Source of the DNA: CALLVY01 sp937899855
Lineage (GTDB): Bacteria; Bacteroidota; Bacteroidia; Chitinophagales; Saprospiraceae
Direction: 5' to 3'
DNA length: 40,961 bases
Assembly (NCBI GenBank): GCA_039820405.1
Contig: JBCBQC010000053.1
Coordinates: forward strand, 1 to 40,961
Translations under genes and position numbers: made by a program
The notes under the pieces: model-generated
Told to the model about the DNA's origin: nothing
Seen by the model: the letters and a program-made list of their open reading frames with translations, nothing else
The model's database searches: none
Part shown: positions 34,851 to 40,961 of the stretch, piece by piece
How positions within the stretch are numbered: position 1 is the stretch's first letter
Layout: each line of letters begins with the position of its first letter

Positions 34851-36071
34851 ATGCAAACCCCCTCTACCTCCTCCCCGGATCGGGTACCCATCGTCATCCT
34901 CAACGGTTTTCTGGGCTCCGGTAAGACCACTCTTTTTAGAAGCCTTCTGGCGGAGTCCAAAAAGAAAAACCTCCACGTCTGTGCGGTGGTCAACGACATG
35001 AGCGAGCTCGACGTAGACGGGGAGTTGATTGCGAGTACCGACATCATGGAAAGCAACAGCCTCCTTTTCCAGTCGATTCATTCCTGTGTGTTGAGTAGTA
35101 AAAAGGGGATTGAAAAGCTTCACGCAGCCCTCCACGAGCTCGCCTCCGAGCAGCAGCCGGAGTTGATCATCATCGAGACCTCGGGCAGTTGTCATCCCCT
35201 GCCCCTGATCGAGTACTTTAAGGCCCAGTCCCGCTTTAAGCTGACGGGGGTGTTGGCCTTGGTCGATACTTTGATGCTGGCCCACGACTACGATTACGGG
35301 CAAAAGCTTTTTCCGATGATGCAGCACAACTTGCAGCACCAAAAGCGGGATATGATCAATCTGCTGGTGGAGCAAATCATGTTTTGCAGTCACCTGATTT
35401 TGACCAAAGCGGACCGCATCAAAGAGGAGCGGCTCATGGATATTGCCCATGCCATCCAGCCCATTAATCCCTTCGTTTCCATCCTCTCCGTTTTGTTTGG
35501 CAAGCTCTCCATTGAGGAGGTACTGGCCATGCCGGGGTACAACTACCACCGGGTGGCCCAGCTGGCGGAGGAGTTAAAACCCGTGATGGAGGCGGAGGCG
35601 CAGGGCGACCGGCCGTACAACATGGCGACCCGAGTGATCAAAGACGATCGGCCTTTTCACCCACAGCGTTTGTGGGAGGTCTGCCATCAGTACCTGGACC
35701 AGCGAATTTACCGGAGCAAGGGCTTCTTTTGGTTGGCGAGTCGGGACAAGTTGTCGCTGCTTTGGAACCAGGCGGCGGGCAGCATCAGTCTGGAGGTCAT
35801 CGGGCACTGGCGTTCGGGGGTGCTGGAGGACGAGAACAATGGCTTGCTGGAATTTGAGATCGAGCTGCTCCGAGAGCGCCTGGCCAAGGAGCCGGGGCGT
35901 TTTGGGGACCGGCACTGTCACCTGACCGTGATCGGCGACAAGACGCAGGTGGATCGCTTTACGGAGGCGCTGAAGAGTTGTTTTCTGAATGACGCGGAGA
36001 TTGAGCGCTGGCGGGCGGGTGGTGCGTTTCGGGATCCCTGGCCGAAGAAGATTGTGAAGATGGCGGATTGA
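34851..36071 (+). CDS. COG0523 (CobW-like) G3E-family GTPase with degraded metal motif
   Basis: The 406-residue protein has Walker A GFLGSGKTT (residues 19-27), a Walker B-type region ELIIIETSGSCHPL, and LTKADRI as the guanine-specificity motif (N/T-K-x-D). The C-terminal domain (PFHPQRLWE, SKGFFWLASRD, GVLEDENNG, DRHCHLTVIGDK) is the CobW_C type. COG0523 proteins insert or deliver metals, often zinc, through a CxCC motif in the switch I region. Here that place reads SIHSCVLSSKKG, with only C79 left. So metal binding is probably changed or lost. The protein may represent a subgroup with another role. Confidence 0.88.
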   Translation: MQTPSTSSPDRVPIVILNGFLGSGKTTLFRSLLAESKKKNLHVCAVVNDMSELDVDGELIASTDIMESNSLLFQSIHSCVLSSKKGIEKLHAALHELASEQQPELIIIETSGSCHPLPLIEYFKAQSRFKLTGVLALVDTLMLAHDYDYGQKLFPMMQHNLQHQKRDMINLLVEQIMFCSHLILTKADRIKEERLMDIAHAIQPINPFVSILSVLFGKLSIEEVLAMPGYNYHRVAQLAEELKPVMEAEAQGDRPYNMATRVIKDDRPFHPQRLWEVCHQYLDQRIYRSKGFFWLASRDKLSLLWNQAAGSISLEVIGHWRSGVLEDENNGLLEFEIELLRERLAKEPGRFGDRHCHLTVIGDKTQVDRFTEALKSCFLNDAEIERWRAGGAFRDPWPKKIVKMAD

Positions 36072-36283
36072 GGGGGGGAGAGCGTGGAGGTTGGTGCTTG
36101 TGCCCAATTGGACCTATTCATCATAGTCCCCATCTTTCCACGGGGTACTGTAAAAGGTAGTACAGGAGCAGGGCAGCTAGAAAAAGATAAGTTCCCATCT
36201 CAAAGATTAGCACCCGACGGTATTCACTTGGGTTTCCCTTCTCCGGTTTGGCCCTCAATTCATTTTGAAGTGTTTGTCGTTCC
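36072..36283. other. Intergenic/decayed sequence
   Basis: Between the COG0523 gene and the propeller fragment. On the minus strand a frame covering 36121-36333 ends with one hydrophobic helix (MGTYLFLAALLLYYLLQYPV) but overlaps the propeller fragment in another frame and has no good start. It may be part of a decayed gene or a tiny membrane protein. Confidence 0.35.
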
Positions 36284-36567
36284 CTACTGATGAAGGTGGC
36301 TCGCCAGCATAGGGACGAGTCCGCTGGGACCAATTCGCTGCGCTCGGGACTGGCTGGGGATCAACTTGGTCCATTGGATATCTCCGGCCAGATCGACCTT
36401 TTGTAAAAACAAGAAGTCTAGATTGGGGGACACATCCGTCACGGGGGCACTGGGATTGCCATCGTTGAAATCTCCTCGGTAGCGACCGAGTAGGTACTGA
36501 TTGCCGGCCCGGTCTGCCGTCATTCGATGGGTGATGTCCAAGCCACTGCCCCCAGCGTTGTACCATG
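36284..36567 (-). pseudogene. Fragment of a beta-propeller (SBBP-repeat) surface protein
   Basis: Read on the minus strand the frame gives WYNAGGSGLDITHRMTADRAG, NQYLLGRYRGDFN and LDFLFLQKVDLAGDIQWTKL (shown in pieces), the hallmark of SBBP-type propeller repeats (D-x-x-G-N-x-Y-x-x-G and K-x-D-x-x-G-x-x-x-W). It is a single repeat with no start, no signal peptide and no sorting domain: upstream it runs into the divergent sensor gene, where an in-frame TAG lies near 36595, and downstream the similarity stops about 25 codons before its stop. I read it as the remnant of a larger gene. The limits are approximate. Confidence 0.45.
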
Positions 36568-37137
36568 AAGTATTGGCTACTTTTTGCTTTCCTGGCCCAT
36601 TATACCGCTAGCATCTGCGCACAGGAGGTGTCCCACTACACCTACCAAGACGTAGAGGTATCCAACAACACGATTTATTATCTGCACGAAAAAGCGGGAA
36701 AAATCTACGCGGCTACGGACAACGGGATTACCGTCATCTCCAATGGGCAGAATAAATTTTTGTACAGTACCGTGGCCAAGAGCAATAGTTTTTCGCTCCT
36801 CAAGGAGGATGCCTCGGGGGCTTTGTACGTGATGAATTTTCGAAGCCAGCTTTTTAAGATTCGCGCCGATAGCTTAGAATTGTATTTCGACTTTAACGCG
36901 TACTTTCCGAGTCGTGTGGTTTCTTATTATTTTATGGGGGACTTTCTTTACGCGCATTCCCATCACCACATTCGGCGTTTCCATTTGGAGAGCAAGGTAG
37001 AGGATCAGGTCTTTCGAGAAAAATACCAATTGCAGCGAAGCATCGGAACGGAGGGCCGACTCTGTGAGGACAGTTTGCTGATCGGTGGGTACGTCGTCAA
37101 GGCGGACACCTTGTACTATTTTTTGCCCCAAGGCTAA
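36565..37137 (+). pseudogene. Sensor kinase gene, 5' part (propeller sensor domain, frameshifted)
   Basis: The frame codes for a signal peptide (MKYWLLFAFLAHYTASICAQ) and the start of a two-component-regulator propeller (SHYTYQDVEVSNNTIYYLHE, GKIYAATDNGITVISNG). This is typical of LytS-like sensors whose periplasmic part is a ligand-binding propeller. It stops at 37137, but the propeller continues without a gap in the next frame (LKDSKHLLVGVPC ... DYQGNFWVGT). The slip is one extra base, most likely in the T6 (37119-37124) or C4 (37126-37129) run: with three C the join reads YYFLPKANLKDSK. Sequencing error, phase variation or a true mutation are all possible. The further loss of the kinase downstream argues for a pseudogene. 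Confidence 0.8.
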
Positions 37138-38206
37138 TCTGAAGGATAGTAAGCACTTACTGGTGGGAGTGCCCTGTTCGCATCTGATCCGAGATTACCA
37201 GGGCAACTTCTGGGTGGGTACCTTGGGGCAGGGCTTGAAGGTGATCCCCGATTTGGCCTCCCAGTTTGTTGGTGTAGCGCAAGACTACATCTTCACCTCG
37301 CTACTGTACCGCGACGATTTATTTATTGGTACCAGAAGGGGGAAGGTTTTTAAAAATAATCAACTCCTAGTCGAAACGAATGTCCCGATTCATCTGATTT
37401 ATGCCATAGAGGATAAGGTCTTGGTACAGTCCGCCAAGGATATCTATCTCATTGACGGCGATCAAATTATTCAACGTCCTTTTGGGGTCTATTACAACCA
37501 TGCGTTTACGCGAGGTCAAACGACCATTGTGGCTTCAAAATACCGGGTCTATCGAGTAGATGCCCTCCTCCAAAAAATAGTAGAGAATCAGCTTGCGTAC
37601 CAAAGCCACTACGATCTGGGAATATCCAACAGGACTCAATTCTTATGCGGTGGTGAGGACGATACGTATTACGGATTGAATTTGGGCAGTGATCAGTTGG
37701 AAGGCCTACACGGTGGGGAAGTCCCCTTTGGTTTTGGGGACCAACAGATTCGGCAATTGCTGTACTCGACCGATTCTGGGTCCACAGAGGTCCTGGCCTT
37801 GGGCCGGCAGGCGGAAATCGTTGGCTTTAATTTTGTGGAGGGGCGTATTGATAGCCTTTATCGTTTTCGGTCGATTCGTCCGGTGGCGTGCACCTTCAAT
37901 TCCCACTGGATCGTTGGATACGAAAAAGGTGTTCTGGAGATTTTTGATCGTACCGAAGGCCAGACGTACGTTTACGACAAGTTGGCCTTTAGTGCTGCTC
38001 AGACTTTGGTGAGTGTTCACGTTGACGAGAGCGAGGTGTACGTAGTGTACGCGAGCGGGTACCATCGCGTGCGCGCAAGGAGTGGTATCCCAGCCATTTC
38101 CAAATACATCTCCCATCCCCTTACTTTGGGAACGCATGGGGTAGGGCAGGAGGTAAGTTTTGCCCAAGACGAATCGATTAGGGTGGTGTTAATTTTGATC
38201 GATTAA
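37138..38206 (+). pseudogene. Sensor kinase gene, 3' continuation of the propeller, truncated before the kinase
   Basis: This frame (open from about 37085, but homologous only from about 37130) continues the propeller (GNFWVGTLGQGLKVIPD, FIGTRRGKVF, IYLIDGDQII, VVASGYHR-type strands). It ends at 38206 just where a Y_Y_Y domain should start (VSFAQDESIRVVL). A normal sensor of this class would go on with Y_Y_Y, a transmembrane helix, a dimerisation region and a histidine kinase domain, some 400 residues in all. None is here. The stop and the kinase remnant right after it show an internal deletion with a junction near 38180-38205. Confidence 0.8.
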
Positions 38207-38283
38207 AGCTATTAAAGTCCGGTGAAGTTTCCGTCGAAACCACCCCGCAGGGCACCCGTATCAGATTGAAATTTGAAGTATGA
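38182..38283 (+). pseudogene. Remnant of the C-terminal end of a LytS-type histidine kinase
   Basis: In the frame ending TGA at 38281-38283 the sequence reads RLKLLKSGEVSVETTPQGTR then IRLKFEV, matching the end of the HATPase domain of LytS-like kinases (R-L-x-L-L ... G-x-V ... P-Q-G-T-x-I-x-L). Its stop overlaps the response-regulator start (ATGA), the usual kinase-regulator coupling. An in-frame TAG at 38179 marks the upstream limit. It proves that a full kinase gene once stood here. Confidence 0.7.
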
Positions 38284-39017
38284 ATATACTCCTAGTAGAC
38301 GATGAATTCAACGCGCGCGAGTCTTTACACATTTTATTGGAAAACTATTGCCCGGGGCCAGATCAATATTTCTTTGCCGAGGACGTGCGACAGGCCTTAG
38401 GGGTTCTGGCGGATGAGTCGATTGATGTGGTCTTTCTCGATATTGAAATGCCGATCCACAAAGGTTTTGAGCTTTTCAATTTTATTCCCAATCCCAGTTT
38501 TAGCGTTGTCTTTGTAACTGCTTACGATCATTACGCCATCAAAGCTTTTGAGGTAGCGGCCCTGGATTACATCCTAAAACCGGTGGAGGCCCAGCACCTC
38601 ATCCGGGCTTACCACAAGGCAAGAGATAAAAACAGCCAGGAGCAAATCCAGGAGCGTTTGGCGATTCTTTACCAAGGCATCCACCAAACTCCCCGGAACG
38701 AGCGGATTGCGATACCGATTGCTTTTGGCTATGAATTTATCGAGGCCAGCGACATCGTCTGCGTAAAGGCCAACGGGGCCTATTCGGAGATTATGCTGGA
38801 GCGGGGCAATCCACTACACCTATCCAAACGCCTCAATCAAGTTTTTGAAATCCTACCGCCCTCCGTTTTCTATCGGGTGAACCGCTCCTACATCGTCAAT
38901 GTCAACAAGATTAAATCACTCAGTAAAAAAGATGGTGGCTTCTTGCAGTTGACCAATCAAGTTGAAATCCTCCTGTCTAAAAAGGTGAGGGAAGCCTTGA
39001 TTGATAAATTGAGTTAG
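38280..39017 (+). CDS. LytTR-family response regulator
   Basis: The receiver domain (residues 1-120) has all key residues: D7/D8 (LLVDDE), phospho-acceptor D54 (VVFLDIEMP), T80 (VFVTAYD) and K100 (YILKP). The DNA-binding LytTR domain covers about residues 140-245 (EASDIVCVKANGAYSEI, HLSKRLNQV, FYRVNRSYIVNVNKI). It is a transcription factor normally phosphorylated by the LytS-like sensor encoded just upstream. Because that sensor is broken, the regulator is an orphan unless another kinase serves it. The reading frame itself is intact, with no sign of decay. ATG at 38280 overlaps the kinase remnant's stop. Confidence 0.95.
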   Translation: MNILLVDDEFNARESLHILLENYCPGPDQYFFAEDVRQALGVLADESIDVVFLDIEMPIHKGFELFNFIPNPSFSVVFVTAYDHYAIKAFEVAALDYILKPVEAQHLIRAYHKARDKNSQEQIQERLAILYQGIHQTPRNERIAIPIAFGYEFIEASDIVCVKANGAYSEIMLERGNPLHLSKRLNQVFEILPPSVFYRVNRSYIVNVNKIKSLSKKDGGFLQLTNQVEILLSKKVREALIDKLS

Positions 39018-39070
39018 GGGGCTCCGTGGGCCACAAAAGCCCTCGAAATTAGCTGATCCTTGATGGCTTA

Positions 39071-39090
39071 TTTGGAGTATTCATTCCAAA
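39071..39090 (+). promoter_or_regulatory. Operator-like palindrome in the tetR promoter
   Basis: Perfect 6-bp arms TTTGGA (39071-39076) and TCCAAA (39085-39090) enclose GTATTCAT. The core on the opposite strand reads GAATGAATACTC, which recurs as GAATGAATGCTC in the palindrome before the SDR gene (39680-39691). It covers the -33 region of the tetR promoter, a position suited to autorepression. Confidence 0.6.
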
Positions 39091-39102
39091 GTATTATCTT
39101 TG
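39072..39102 (+). promoter_or_regulatory. tetR promoter, probably leaderless
   Basis: TTG at 39072-39074 and TATCTTTG at 39095-39102 are separated by 20 bases, a good match to the Bacteroidota promoter. The ATG is only 4 bases beyond the -7 element, so the transcript likely begins at or next to the start codon. Confidence 0.65.
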
Positions 39103-39106
39103 CACC

Positions 39107-39658
39107 ATGAATAGGAAAAAAGCAATCTTAGAAGCTGCGCTAAGCTTGCTTGCCGAGAAAGGAGTTCACGCGACTCCTATGTCAGCCATTGCCAAGGAAG
39201 CGGGAACCGGAATGGGGACGATCTATAACCATTTTCCCAACAAGAATATTTTGATCAATGCCTTGTACGTCTCCATAAAAAACCAAGAAAAAGCAGTCTT
39301 CGTAGCCCCGGACGACAGCGACCCTTTTAGAACTCAATTTGAACAGTACTACGTGGGAGCGGTACAGTTTTTTATAGATAATCCACTGTATTTCAAATTA
39401 ATAGAGCAGTTACAAGCCTCTCCGATCATTACCGCCGAAAGCAGGGCTAGCGGCTTGGAGGCGGTTGCCTCGGTCATTGAGCTAATCGAAAGTGGCAAAG
39501 AAAGAAGGATTATTAAGGCTATCGAAACCCCAGAACTGATGCAATTTATTGGAGGAACCATCGTGTGTTACCTCCGGTGGTATTTTCAAGCGGCGAAGGA
39601 GGAGAAACCGTCACTAGCCAATCAGTTGAAAATGACTTGGGATGCCATAAAGCAATAA
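39107..39658 (+). CDS. TetR/AcrR-family transcriptional regulator
   Basis: The 183-residue protein has the N-terminal TetR helix-turn-helix at about residues 5-50 (ILEAALSLLAEKGVHATPMS, AIAKEAGTGMGTIYNHFPNK, with Y-N-H-F-P-N-K the typical end of the recognition helix). The C-terminal ligand-binding part (from about 60) is helical and not assigned. It is followed after 55 bases by an SDR gene whose upstream region holds an operator-like palindrome sharing a 12-base core with the one in its own promoter. It therefore probably represses itself and the SDR-DoxX pair, released by an unknown small molecule. Confidence 0.92.
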   Translation: MNRKKAILEAALSLLAEKGVHATPMSAIAKEAGTGMGTIYNHFPNKNILINALYVSIKNQEKAVFVAPDDSDPFRTQFEQYYVGAVQFFIDNPLYFKLIEQLQASPIITAESRASGLEAVASVIELIESGKERRIIKAIETPELMQFIGGTIVCYLRWYFQAAKEEKPSLANQLKMTWDAIKQ

Positions 39659-39679
39659 AAATTTTTTAACCTCAATATA

Positions 39680-39695
39680 GAATGAATGCTCATTC
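39680..39695 (+). promoter_or_regulatory. Operator-like palindrome upstream of the SDR gene
   Basis: GAATGA-ATGC-TCATTC is a perfect palindrome in its 6-bp arms, lying 18 bases before the SDR start. It is the AATGAATN-type site often bound by TetR/AcrR repressors and shares its core with the site at 39071-39090. Confidence 0.65.
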
Positions 39696-39713
39696 CATAT
39701 TAACCCACAGCTA

Positions 39714-40577
39714 ATGAAGAAAAACATTTTAATTACCGGAACCTCGACGGGGGTTGGATTTGAGAGTGCCATTCTGTTTGCGGAAGCGGGCTTCCAGGTC
39801 TACGCAAGCATGAGAAACCTCAAGAAAGCGGATGCGCTCAAAGCAAAAATAACGGAAGCAGCGCTCGATATTGAGATCCTGCAGTTGGACGTAACCGACA
39901 ATGCTTCGATAGAAAAGGCGGTCAATGCCATTATTGCTAAGGATGGCAAATTGGACATTCTCCTCAATAATGCGGGAGCGGGTTTTGCAAAAACATTAGA
40001 ACAGGCCTCTCAAGCGGAGATCGACTGGGTGACCGATGTGAACTACACGGGGGTGGTAAGAACCACCAAAGCGGTCTTGCCTTTTATGCGTGAGGCTAGA
40101 GCGGGTCACGTGATTAATGTGACCTCGGTTGGGGGACTCGTCGGTCAGCCCTTTAACGAACTGTACTGCGGGGCAAAATTTGCGGTAGAGGGTTTTACGG
40201 AAGCGCTCGCCACTTACGTTTCGGCGCCTTTTGGAATTGACTTTTCAATCGTAGAACCCGGAGGCATTGCCACCGCGTTTATGGAAAACGCGGTCGCTAA
40301 AACGGTCAATCAAAACGGAGAGATGGCAACGGGGGATTATGCTCCTATCTTCCAGAAGTACTTGGAAGGTGCGCAAAGTAGGGCCAGCAGTGAGGAGGCC
40401 TCTCCTTACCAAACCGGAAAAGACGTGGCGGAGGTTATTTTAAAAGTAGCCCAGACCGAAAATCCTCCGTTGCGGGTCCGGTCCTCAAAATGGGCGGAGT
40501 GGATGTGTAACTTAAAGACCCAAGCCGACCCGGATGGCACCCAACTCGTGAATCAAGTAAAAGACCATTTTTTATAA
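39714..40577 (+). CDS. Short-chain dehydrogenase/reductase (SDR)
   Basis: A classical SDR of 287 residues: the cofactor-binding TGxxxGxG motif is TGTSTGVG near the N-terminus, NNAG is in LDILLNNAGAGF, and the catalytic Ser, Tyr and Lys are in NVTSVGG and YCGAKFAVEGF. It reduces or oxidises a small carbonyl or alcohol compound with NAD(P)(H); the acidic or basic residue after the second strand (SMRNLKKADAL) suggests NADPH (inference). It is next to tetR and is followed directly (stop TAA then ATG) by a DoxX-like membrane gene, so the two form an operon. Confidence 0.93.
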   Translation: MKKNILITGTSTGVGFESAILFAEAGFQVYASMRNLKKADALKAKITEAALDIEILQLDVTDNASIEKAVNAIIAKDGKLDILLNNAGAGFAKTLEQASQAEIDWVTDVNYTGVVRTTKAVLPFMREARAGHVINVTSVGGLVGQPFNELYCGAKFAVEGFTEALATYVSAPFGIDFSIVEPGGIATAFMENAVAKTVNQNGEMATGDYAPIFQKYLEGAQSRASSEEASPYQTGKDVAEVILKVAQTENPPLRVRSSKWAEWMCNLKTQADPDGTQLVNQVKDHFL

Positions 40578-40919
40578 ATGCCTCCCTTTATGCACTGGAC
40601 CGCCACCCTCATTCTCTGTGCTTTTTTGCTACTAAGTTCTTATACCTACTTTTTTAGTGAAAGTACCATTGATGGGGTGAGGGACTTGGGATTTCCTGAC
40701 TTTTTTAGGATACAACTGGGGGTATTGAAGATACTGGCCGTTGTTATTTTGCTGCTTCCAAAAGTACCGATCTACCTGAAAGAATGGGCCTACGCAGGGA
40801 TAGGCTTGTTTTTAATTACCGCGATGGTGGCACACCTTGCACATCGGGATTCCGTAGCGATTTTACTGTTGTTGCTTTTTTTGTTTGTGGTTTTAATTGC
40901 CGCTCGGTATTCGATGTAA
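40578..40919 (+). CDS. DoxX-like family membrane protein
   Basis: A 113-residue protein with four predicted transmembrane helices (about residues 5-25, 45-62, 70-87 and 92-110). The pattern F-x-R-I-Q-L-G-x-L-K-I-L-A (here FRIQLGVLKILAVVILLLP) followed by LKEWAYAGIGLFLITA is that of DoxX-like proteins. Members are linked with quinone or redox-related membrane functions, but no activity can be read from sequence. It starts immediately after the SDR stop codon, which means coupled translation. The frame is complete; 42 bases remain to the window end. Confidence 0.85.
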   Translation: MPPFMHWTATLILCAFLLLSSYTYFFSESTIDGVRDLGFPDFFRIQLGVLKILAVVILLLPKVPIYLKEWAYAGIGLFLITAMVAHLAHRDSVAILLLLLFLFVVLIAARYSM

Positions 40920-40961
40920 GGCTGCGTGGTGAAATGTGGGGTGGGGTATCGAGGGGTGGGC

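Overview
The window is chromosomal DNA from a Bacteroidota bacterium, most likely of the Saprospiria/Lewinella type (inference). The signs are type IX secretion (T9SS) sorting domains of both type A and type B, many SPII lipoproteins, several promoters with the Bacteroidota -7 element TAnnTTTG, almost no Shine-Dalgarno sequences, and a LytTR regulator next to a propeller-type sensor. No RNA gene, CRISPR array, prophage or transposase gene was seen.

Layout. 1-5060: topA converges on a surE / small membrane protein / lpxB operon. 5210-9054: a large lipoprotein closed by a strong hairpin terminator, then an ECF sigma factor overlapping (ATGA) a membrane-anchored protein that ends in a beta-barrel-like domain. 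9576-10577: holA, whose stop codon sits in the end of a 224-232 bp MITE-like element. 10901-18791: a complete tryptophan operon (trpE-G-D-C-F-B-A plus a DAHP synthase) preceded by a ribosome-mediated attenuator: a 20-codon leader peptide with three consecutive Trp codons, an 18-bp terminator hairpin and competing pairings. 18895-23726: apbE, a DEDDh exonuclease, two MbnP-like lipoproteins and a diheme MauG/MbnH-like peroxidase. 24044-32506: a T9SS subtilase, a small secreted protein of unknown function and a 1015-residue T9SS type B cell-surface protein. 32876-36071: a PAP2 phosphatase, an S24 regulator and a COG0523 GTPase with a degraded metal motif. 36284-39017: a decay zone holding an antisense beta-propeller fragment and a sensor-kinase gene that is frameshifted and has lost its kinase domain, followed by an intact LytTR response regulator. 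39107-40919: a TetR / SDR / DoxX-like module with matching operator-like palindromes.

The best-supported discoveries are the trp attenuator, the MITE insertion that regenerates the holA stop codon, the MbnP-MbnP-MbnH cluster without methanobactin genes, the internally deleted sensor kinase, and the sigma factor paired with an inner-membrane-to-barrel fusion protein. All functional names come from reading motifs by eye; no database search was run.
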